From Staphylococcus pseudintermedius (GTDB lineage Bacteria > Bacillota > Bacilli > Staphylococcales > Staphylococcaceae), in contig NZ_MLGE02000005.1 in the NCBI RefSeq assembly GCF_001792775.2, forward strand, positions 1 through 64,000: a DNA stretch of 64,000 bases, in the 5' to 3' direction. This document shows positions 57,916 to 64,000 of the stretch, piece after piece. Position 1 is the first letter of the stretch; every line of letters starts with the position of its first letter. A program made the position numbers and the translations under genes. The notes beneath the pieces are model-generated. The model had not been told where the DNA came from and searched no databases. It saw nothing but the letters and a program-made list of their open reading frames with translations.

Positions 57916-58231
57916 CCTTCCACTCCCATTTTTCATCTTATTTTGTTTATCTTATCATTTTTTGTTGATTTTTGGCGCCTTAAATTAATTTTTTATGTAA
58001 ATTTTTGAAAACTACCTAAATAGACACTTTCATCGACTGCATCATGATGGGGAACTTAAACAAAGAGCCAAGAAGGCAATCAAATACCACAAATCATGAG
58101 GAGTGCAAGTTAAACAAAATTAGCGCAGCAAAAGCATCATAAAATTTTAATGATCCATCCTCTTATGAAAGCGATAACAACAGAAATTTATATTTAATAA
58201 ACTTTCTAATAAAATACATTAAAAAACTGTA
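57916..58231. other. Intergenic region between lipoprotein gene and tat promoter
   Basis: AT-rich, no gene with a ribosome-binding site. It should hold the minus-strand promoter of the lipoprotein-permease pair, which I could not locate with confidence. Confidence 0.4.
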
Positions 58232-58282
58232 TTGACAGTATTTGCGCATCGGAATATAATTAATTGAAAATGATTATCAATT
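58232..58282 (+). promoter_or_regulatory. Strong promoter with Fur box upstream of tatAC
   Basis: TTGACA (58232-58237) and TATAAT (58255-58260) with an exact 17-nt spacer form a consensus promoter. TTGAAAATGATTATCAATTG immediately follows (58264-58283), a Fur-type operator over the start site. The leader to tatA is about 220 nt. Confidence 0.85.
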
Positions 58283-58488
58283 GAGAAAAACCGTTTATCA
58301 CTATATACGACTTTTAGAACATTATTCTTCATATATCAAGGGCTTCGTTGTAGAGGGTGACATACATACAAGGTTTTATAATGGCAAATAATTTTTACAA
58401 TTGATAGGACTTTATTATATCATGGATTCATATGATGACTTGTATCGCTAAAGGTGATTAGAAAAATTTTAAGAGAAGAAGGATTTTT

Positions 58489-58710
58489 ATGCTAGAAGGT
58501 ACGTTTGTTTTAGGTATGGCAAGTCCAACAGGCCTCATTATCATTAGTGTCATTGCGCTCATTTTGTTTGGACCGAAAAAGTTACCTCAATTTGGTCGTG
58601 CAATCGGTTCAACGTTACGCGAATTTAAATCTGCCACAGAACATATTACAGAAGATGACGAATCATTAGACACACCCAGTACAAAATCTACAAAACAAGA
58701 ACACAGATGA
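58489..58710 (+). CDS. tatA: Twin-arginine translocase subunit TatA
   Basis: 73 aa. One N-terminal membrane helix (about residues 11-27), the [14 protein letters not shown] hinge and an amphipathic helix ([13 protein letters not shown]), then an acidic/polar tail: the standard TatA layout. AAGAAGGA precedes the start by 5 nt. It forms the protein-conducting element of the Tat pathway for folded proteins. Its stop TGA overlaps an ATG at 58707. Confidence 0.94.
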   Translation: MLEGTFVLGMASPTGLIIISVIALILFGPKKLPQFGRAIGSTLREFKSATEHITEDDESLDTPSTKSTKQEHR

Positions 58711-58765
58711 GTTATCGTTACTCAATCATTTTAACGAACTGAGAGCACGGTTAATCAAAATAGGC

Positions 58766-59410
58766 ATGACGTTTGGCCTCATACTCATTGTAGTCTACAT
58801 TTCATCACATTGGTGGATCCAGCCATTCATACACGCTATAGCTCAAAATGGCGTCCAGTTACATGCCTTTAGTTTTACCGAAATGATACAGATTTACATT
58901 ATGATTATCTTATTTTGTACATTGTGTATCGTTTCTCCCGTGATTTTTTATCAATTGTGGGCATTTATCGCGCCAGGTTTAAAAGACATTGAGCGCCAAT
59001 TCGTTTATAAATATAGCCTCATTTCCGTGCTGCTGTTTTTGATAGGTATCGCACTGGCATACTGGCTCATTTTTCCACTTATCATTCAGTTTTCATTCAA
59101 TTTGTCACAATTAATGTCGATTGATCCAGTGATTGGATTTAAACAATATTTAACCGAACTACTGCGATGGCTACTCTTCTTTGGCATTATTTTTCAATTG
59201 CCGATTTTGTTTATCGGTTTAGCCAAATTCGAGCTGATTGATGCGACCATGTTACGGCCTTATCGTAAGTATGTGTATTTTGGGTGCTTGGTCTTGGCCA
59301 GCTTGATTGCACCGCCTGATGTGCTGTTAAATATTTTACTGTCCTTTCCTTTGATATTATTGTTCGAACTGAGTATGTTTATCATTCGATTTACGAAACC
59401 TTATCATTAA
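58766..59410 (+). CDS. tatC: Twin-arginine translocase subunit TatC (start unclear)
   Basis: Six-helix Tat receptor. Visible are FCTLCIVSPVIFYQLWAFIAPGLKDIERQ and VIGFKQYLTELLRWLLFFGIIFQLPILF. From the first standard start, ATG 58766, the product has 214 aa and misses the conserved cytoplasmic N-terminus. That segment, LSLLNHFNELRARLIKIG, is encoded in the same frame just upstream (58712-58765), but this frame has no ATG, GTG or TTG before a stop at about 58670. The ATG overlapping the tatA stop (58707) lies in another frame and stops after 11 codons. Either a one-base lesion or an unusual start is present; see findings. Confidence 0.85.
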   Translation: MTFGLILIVVYISSHWWIQPFIHAIAQNGVQLHAFSFTEMIQIYIMIILFCTLCIVSPVIFYQLWAFIAPGLKDIERQFVYKYSLISVLLFLIGIALAYWLIFPLIIQFSFNLSQLMSIDPVIGFKQYLTELLRWLLFFGIIFQLPILFIGLAKFELIDATMLRPYRKYVYFGCLVLASLIAPPDVLLNILLSFPLILLFELSMFIIRFTKPYH

Positions 59411-59447
59411 AAAAGGCAACTTCAGCGCGATACTGAGGTTGCCTTTT
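59411..59447. terminator. Bidirectional terminator between tatC and argS
   Basis: AAAAGGCAACTTCAG (59411-59425) and CTGAGGTTGCCTTTT (59433-59447) pair with one G-U and a 7-nt loop. It serves both convergent genes. Confidence 0.85.
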
Positions 59448-59452
59448 GTAAT

Positions 59453-61111
59453 TTACATTTGTTCTGGTGCAGTGACACCGACTAATTGTAATGCATTGCG
59501 TAACGTAATACGTACAGCATCAATTAATGCCAAATGTGCTTTTGTTTTCGCTTGATCTTCTGTTAATACTTTTTCTGCATTGTAAAACTTGTGGAAGTGT
59601 GCGGCTAAGTCTTGAATATAATTCGTCACACGATGCGGTGCTCTGGCTTCTGCTGCGCCTTCAATCATCGGCTCGAATTCCGCGACTTTCTTCAACAATT
59701 CAATGGCCTTATCGTTAGTAATTGTTTGATAATCGGCACCTTTTTCGACTTGATACCCCTGTGCTTCTGCTTGACGTAAAATCGAACAAATACGCGCATG
59801 TGCATATTGTGCATAATAAACCGGGTTGTCTTGAGACTGTTCCTTCGCAAGTGCCATATCAAAATCGAAATGTGTATCCGCACTGCGCATCGTCAAGAAG
59901 TAACGCGCCGCATCAATACCGACTTCATCCATAATTTCTCTTAATGTAATCGCGTTACCTGTACGTTTACTCATCTTCACTTCTTCGCCATCTTGCATTA
60001 AACGTACCATTTGCATAATTTGAATTTCTAGACGATCGCTATCCACACCAAACGTTTCGAGTGACGCTCTCAGACGGTTAATATAGCCGTGATGATCCGC
60101 ACCGAATAAATTGATCAAATTGTCGTTACCACGTTGGAACTTATCGTAGTGGTACGCAATATCTGGTAAAAAGTATGTGTACGTGCCATCTTTTTTAATT
60201 AACACACGGTCTTTGTCATCTTTGAAATCTGTCGTACGTAACCACGTCGCACCGTCTTGTTCATACGTGTAACCATTTTCTTTCATACGTTCTAAAACAG
60301 CTTTAATCTCACCTTTTTCATATAAAGATGTTTCACTAAACCAATTATCGAAATGAATGTTGAAATCAGCAAGGTCTTGTTTTAATTTTGCCATCTCATA
60401 ATCTACACCGAGTTGTCTAAATGTTTTCAGACGTTCGTCATCCGATAAATCCATTAAGTTCGGCTGTTTTTTAGCTAAATCCGCACCGATATTTTTAATG
60501 TCTTGACCGTGATACCCGTCTGCTGGCATTTCTGCTTTTTGACCTAAATGCTGTAAGTAACGTGCTTCGATCGATTTTGCTAAGTTCGTAATTTGGTTGC
60601 CTGCATCGTTAATGTAATATTCTCTTGTGACGTCATAACCTGCTGCATCTAAAATATTGCATAACGTGTCCCCTACTGCGGCGTTACGGGCATGTCCGAT
60701 ATGTAAGTCGCCAGTCGGGTTCGCTGAGACATATTCCACTAATATTTTTTTATTTTTCGATTCTGCTACACGACCAAATTGCGTATCTAGCTCTAAAGCT
60801 TGATCGATGACCGCATTTAAATAACTTGAATCAAGGTAAAAGTTAATAAATCCTGGTCCCGCAATATCGATTTTTTTAACATGTGCCGCTTCAGTATCTA
60901 AATGGTCCACAATCAGTTGCGCGATTTCTCTCGGGTTACGTTTCGCGAGTTTCGTCAACACCATCGCAATATTGGTCGCATAGTCTCCATTTTTCGTATC
61001 TTTTGGAATTTCGATTTTAATTTCAGGAATCGACTCAACAATATTCGCTTGTTGAATACTTTTTTCGATTTCTTGAATCAATGTCTGTTTCACTTGATCA
61101 ATAATATTCAT
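59453..61111 (-). CDS. argS: Arginyl-tRNA synthetase
   Basis: Class I synthetase of 552 aa. An N-terminal Add-1 domain (about 1-110, tRNA D-loop contact) is followed by the HIGH motif in [18 protein letters not shown] and the KMSK-type motif in [14 protein letters not shown]. The C-terminal DALR anticodon-binding domain ends with [10 protein letters not shown]. It charges tRNA-Arg. GGAG precedes the start by 7 nt; the DUF1934 gene stops 1 nt upstream, so the two are co-transcribed. Confidence 0.96.
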   Translation of the reverse strand: MNIIDQVKQTLIQEIEKSIQQANIVESIPEIKIEIPKDTKNGDYATNIAMVLTKLAKRNPREIAQLIVDHLDTEAAHVKKIDIAGPGFINFYLDSSYLNAVIDQALELDTQFGRVAESKNKKILVEYVSANPTGDLHIGHARNAAVGDTLCNILDAAGYDVTREYYINDAGNQITNLAKSIEARYLQHLGQKAEMPADGYHGQDIKNIGADLAKKQPNLMDLSDDERLKTFRQLGVDYEMAKLKQDLADFNIHFDNWFSETSLYEKGEIKAVLERMKENGYTYEQDGATWLRTTDFKDDKDRVLIKKDGTYTYFLPDIAYHYDKFQRGNDNLINLFGADHHGYINRLRASLETFGVDSDRLEIQIMQMVRLMQDGEEVKMSKRTGNAITLREIMDEVGIDAARYFLTMRSADTHFDFDMALAKEQSQDNPVYYAQYAHARICSILRQAEAQGYQVEKGADYQTITNDKAIELLKKVAEFEPMIEGAAEARAPHRVTNYIQDLAAHFHKFYNAEKVLTEDQAKTKAHLALIDAVRITLRNALQLVGVTAPEQM

Positions 61112-61112
61112 C

Positions 61113-61529
61113 TTATATCTCCTTATATTTCATTTCGTATTGATAGGTGCCCATTTTTTCATCACCTTGGAATAATGCATAATGCACTTTTAATTTACCG
61201 CCATCCGATGTCACAAAATGAAGGATGCTCATCGTATGCACCGTCAACACCATTTTTCCATGAGGCAATTCGTAAAAAGTGGTCGTATCTTGCCCTTCGA
61301 TAAAATGCATGTTCATATGGATATCGCCTTTACGAATCAATTTGACACTCTCATCTGTCAGTTTAACCGTCACATTGACAGTCGCGTCTTCAATTTGCTC
61401 TTGGTAACGAATCCAATCCTCACCTTTTTTCAACCATTGGCCCGTTGTTTGGTGTGAAAAATGTTCTTTTTCCGCATCTCTTTTCACAATTTGATGGATA
61501 TCAATTTTGACGTTATGCTCCATGGTCAT
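61113..61529 (-). CDS. DUF1934 (YwiB-like) protein
   Basis: About 138-aa beta-barrel (lipocalin-like) protein; the YwiB/DUF1934 family regularly precedes argS in Firmicutes. Features are [18 protein letters not shown], a central alternating-strand region and [22 protein letters not shown]. Function unproven. Three starts are possible (GTG 61535, ATG 61529, ATG 61523); the AAGG position favours 61529 or 61523. Confidence 0.82.
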   Translation of the reverse strand: MTMEHNVKIDIHQIVKRDAEKEHFSHQTTGQWLKKGEDWIRYQEQIEDATVNVTVKLTDESVKLIRKGDIHMNMHFIEGQDTTTFYELPHGKMVLTVHTMSILHFVTSDGGKLKVHYALFQGDEKMGTYQYEMKYKEI

Positions 61530-61738
61530 TTTCACCTTACTTCATCAAATAATACTTGCCATTATATCACATCTCACATGTACTGAACGTATAAAATTTC
61601 ACATTTGTCGCGTGATTTGAGACGAAATCATGACAAAAATGCACGAGGTGACCCCCTTCTAAAATCACTCTGCGTAAGTTATTTAGAAATCAAGTCACCT
61701 TTCGGCCGGTACGACGTAAACTACAATGAAGTCTCACC

Positions 61739-62254
61739 TTATTTCGTATCTTCAAACGCTTGGTGTAACGCTTCTGACGCATTAGCCCACATGTCAGGAT
61801 TGTGCGTTTTAAGAAAATCTGCTAATATTTGACGATTTTCTGCACCAATATGATCCACAATGACTTTATGTTTCATAGATTTATCCATCATATTGACATG
61901 TTCTGGCATACTTTTATAGCCACGACGAATCGTTTTATTCACTAATAAATACGCCGCAGTCACCCCAGCATAGTAAGGACCTTGTTCACCGCGCTCTGTT
62001 GTCACCCAACATAGCCAGTACGCTTTTGCCCCTTCTACATCGACAGTCTCTTTATCACTAATCCATTTCACACCACGTTCTACTGCTGCACGTGCATGCA
62101 TAGCACCAATGTCTATAAAGGCCTCTTGCGCTTCGATATCGATAAAAACGGGCGCAATATTATCGAGACTGATCGAACCAATATTTGTCCCTTTATGACC
62201 ATCGAGTGGATCGTTCTTGATAATATTAAAGTTAAACCCTTTTTTCTCAACCAT
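61739..62254 (-). CDS. YwhD-family protein
   Basis: 171 aa. The sequence GFNFNIIKNDPLDGHKGTNIGSISLDNIAPVFIDIE and the EQGPYYAGVTAAYLLV block match the YwhD family of Bacillales. Biochemical function not established. GGAGG lies 9 nt before ATG 62254. It is single, between the HD gene and the DUF1934-argS pair. The gap 61530-61738 contains only a weak AGGTGAC/GTCACCT inverted repeat. Confidence 0.82.
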   Translation of the reverse strand: MVEKKGFNFNIIKNDPLDGHKGTNIGSISLDNIAPVFIDIEAQEAFIDIGAMHARAAVERGVKWISDKETVDVEGAKAYWLCWVTTERGEQGPYYAGVTAAYLLVNKTIRRGYKSMPEHVNMMDKSMKHKVIVDHIGAENRQILADFLKTHNPDMWANASEALHQAFEDTK

Positions 62255-62331
62255 CTCATAATACCTCCAAATCTTTTCATACTTGTTAAAATGTATCGTT
62301 CAAGTTGTACATGTATTCAGCACTCAAACGG

Positions 62332-63630
62332 TTAATTCAGTTCATTTAATAAGTTAATGATTTTCCCTTTAAGCTCTGGGTCTTCAATTTTCATAATCAG
62401 TTCTTTCGGGTAATACAATTTATAATCTTCACGTTTAATCCCCGTAATACTTGAAATAATTAACGATTGACTACTAATTTCACGGATGCCACCATTATTT
62501 TGTAGTAAGTGGATCGGTTGTCGATTGGAACCTGGGCGATCGTAATCGTAAGGTAAATCGGAAAATGAATCACTCACAAAATAGTAATCCGGATCAATGC
62601 CTGCTTGTTCAAATAAATCACGAAGCTCCGTAATCGTAATAATTGAGCCATCAAACGGTAAAAATTTAAATAAATCGCGATGAATAAAGCGGCGTGCCAA
62701 ATCACTTAAAATCGGGTCGTCTTCATCAATCCAACGTTTCAAATAATACGTCACATCCGCTTCATCTAATTGGACGTATTCTTCAACAGTCGCACGATTT
62801 TCGAAAAACGGCACAAAATCACGCGGTGGAATATTAAATTCATAACCTTGTTCGTACAAATATTTCGCACGTTTAAAACAATGATTCAAGACAACTTCAC
62901 CACCACGGCTCACCGGATGGAAATAAATTTGCCAATACATTTGATAACGGCTCATAATAAAGTTTTCAACCGCATGCATCCCACTCTCTTTAATCAACAC
63001 TTCATCTGCAGAAGGGCGCATCAGCCGCAATATCCGTTCCATATCAAACGTACCATAAGACACCCCTGTAAAATATGCATCTCGTTGTAAATAATCCATA
63101 CGGTCCGCATCAATTTGTGACGAAATCATCGACACGACCAATGAATTGTGATGTGTTTTATTTATCACTTCTGCCACTTCAGCCGGAAATGTTTCACTCA
63201 CACGGCGCAATACCACATTCACTTCCGTATCGCCCATAATAATCGCTTGGGTATAGGCTTCGTGATCAGTATTAAAAATCTTTTCGAAACTATGTGAAAA
63301 CGGGCCGTGTCCTAAATCATGCAATAACGCCGCACACATCGCGAGTGGACGATCGGCATTATCCCACTCTGGGCGACCTTTAAACGTCTCATCAATCATG
63401 CGACGGACAATTTCGTACACACCGAGGGAATGACCGAAACGACTATGTTCAGCAGTGTGAAAAGCTAAATTCAATGTCCCGAGCTGTTTAATCCGACGCA
63501 ACCGTTGAAATTCTTTTGTTTTGATTAAATCCCAAATCAGCTGATCTTGAACGTGAATATAGCGATGAATGGGATCTTTGAACACTTTCTCTTCTGATAA
63601 CTTACGTGTAACATAAGCTGTTTCTGTCAA
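62332..63630 (-). CDS. HD-domain phosphohydrolase (YwfO-like)
   Basis: 432 aa. The metal site is visible as H...HD...D: RLRRIKQLGTLNLAFHTAEHSRFGHSLG, then ALLHDLGHGPFSHSFEKIF and a distant Asp in SSQIDADRMDYLQRDA. The order matches dGTPase/SAMHD1-like enzymes such as B. subtilis YwfO. The likely activity is hydrolysis of (deoxy)nucleotides, inferred. A C-terminal domain follows (about 300-432). It is the first of the rightmost minus-strand genes after the acetyltransferase. Confidence 0.87.
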   Translation of the reverse strand: MTETAYVTRKLSEEKVFKDPIHRYIHVQDQLIWDLIKTKEFQRLRRIKQLGTLNLAFHTAEHSRFGHSLGVYEIVRRMIDETFKGRPEWDNADRPLAMCAALLHDLGHGPFSHSFEKIFNTDHEAYTQAIIMGDTEVNVVLRRVSETFPAEVAEVINKTHHNSLVVSMISSQIDADRMDYLQRDAYFTGVSYGTFDMERILRLMRPSADEVLIKESGMHAVENFIMSRYQMYWQIYFHPVSRGGEVVLNHCFKRAKYLYEQGYEFNIPPRDFVPFFENRATVEEYVQLDEADVTYYLKRWIDEDDPILSDLARRFIHRDLFKFLPFDGSIITITELRDLFEQAGIDPDYYFVSDSFSDLPYDYDRPGSNRQPIHLLQNNGGIREISSQSLIISSITGIKREDYKLYYPKELIMKIEDPELKGKIINLLNELN

Positions 63631-63652
63631 TCAAAACCCTCCTTGTTCGCAT

Positions 63653-64000
63653 TTAACTTAATGGCTTTTTCATGAGTGCGAGATTCATCGTTTCACCGTA
63701 CATCACATGTTCGTATGTACGAATGATTTCAAAGCCTTCTTGTTCATAAAATGCGACACCTTTTTCATTTTTTGTATCGACTTCTAAATAGACCGCATCA
63801 TATTGACCTTCATAATGTGCGAGGCCTTGTTCTAAAAGTAAGCGACCGTACCCTTTATTTTGAGAATGTGGGCGTACGTAATGCGCAGACAAATACAGCT
63901 CACTACCTTGAATAAAATTCGCAAAACCGACCACTTCTTGCCCTTCAATCGCAACCATGAATAATTGTTCTTCTAATCGTTTACGCAAATGCTCTTCGTT
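63653..64000 (-). CDS. GNAT-family N-acetyltransferase (5' end off window)
   Basis: The reading frame continues through the right edge, so only the C-terminal ~115 residues are seen. FMVAIEGQEVVGFANFIQ and the acetyl-CoA-binding loop RPHSQNKGYGRLLLEQGL are GNAT hallmarks, followed by LEVDTKNEKGVAFYEQEGFE. The apparent start at 63988 (TTG) is within the protein. Acceptor unknown. Confidence 0.85.
   Translation of the reverse strand, partial: NEEHLRKRLEEQLFMVAIEGQEVVGFANFIQGSELYLSAHYVRPHSQNKGYGRLLLEQGLAHYEGQYDAVYLEVDTKNEKGVAFYEQEGFEIIRTYEHVMYGETMNLALMKKPLS

Noticed and set aside
58378-58410. Tiny frame (MANNFYN) in the tatA leader with AAGG before it
   Set aside because: Only seven codons and no sign of a leader-peptide attenuator around it.

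Overview
The window is chromosomal DNA from a Staphylococcus. The diagnosis rests on recognisable staphylococcal loci in the 1-64 kb span: fhuCBG, abcA/pbp4, the tag (wall teichoic acid) genes, mntR/mntABC, the seven-gene mnh2 antiporter operon, sarA, the sirABC and sbnA-I staphyloferrin B locus, and argS. The general order mirrors the S. aureus fhu-to-argS region read backwards. It is not S. aureus, because the sir/sbn locus sits between the tag genes and mntR, tagX is absent between tagB and tagD, and an accessory cassette lies beside pbp4. A member of the coagulase-positive or variable animal-associated clade (S. intermedius/pseudintermedius/hyicus-like) is my best guess; I cannot fix the species from sequence reading alone.

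Layout. 1-1336: 5' part of a group II intron with its reverse transcriptase, running off the left edge and inserted at the terminator of a small helical-repeat-like gene. 2.0-5.1 kb: fhuCBG hydroxamate-siderophore transporter with a Fur box. 5.2-8 kb: YitT-like membrane protein, an RsaD-like small RNA, NupC permease. 8-10.5 kb: feoAB plus a tiny Cys-rich Feo protein, with a Fur box. 10.6-14.1 kb: divergent abcA/pbp4. 14.1-16.6 kb: decaying accessory cassette (26-aa basic peptide gene, frameshifted gene(s), MFS exporter, broken gene). 17.1-21.7 kb: tagD, tagB, tagG, tagH, tagA. 21.9-23.3 kb: dead sugar O-acetyltransferase and an M50-like membrane protease.

23.6-38.0 kb: sbnI-H-G-F-E-D-C-B-A (minus strand) and the divergent sirABC, each side with a sigma-A promoter and Fur box. 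38.1-42.2 kb: mntR and mntABC (MntR box), bracketed by copies of a hairpin repeat family. 42.3-48.7 kb: mnhG2 to mnhA2 headed by a recombinase-like gene with a lost active site. 48.9-54.4 kb: small DUF genes, a DMT/YdcZ-type transporter, sarA with a long gene-free leader, a membrane protein and a secreted protein. 54.5-57.9 kb: alpha/beta-hydrolase-fold protein without a triad, HAD hydrolase, an iron-type permease and lipoprotein. 58.2-64 kb: Fur-box-controlled tatAC, argS, DUF1934, YwhD, HD phosphohydrolase and a GNAT acetyltransferase cut by the right edge.

The unifying theme is metal acquisition. Five Fur-type boxes and one MntR box control siderophore synthesis and export (sbn), three FecCD-type permease systems (fhuBG, sirBC and the 56-58 kb pair), ferrous uptake (feo) and manganese uptake (mnt). 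Only one siderophore-type ATPase, FhuC, is present, and from S. aureus work it is known to serve several such permeases. Starts were adjusted from longest open frames by ribosome-binding-site position. No database search was possible.
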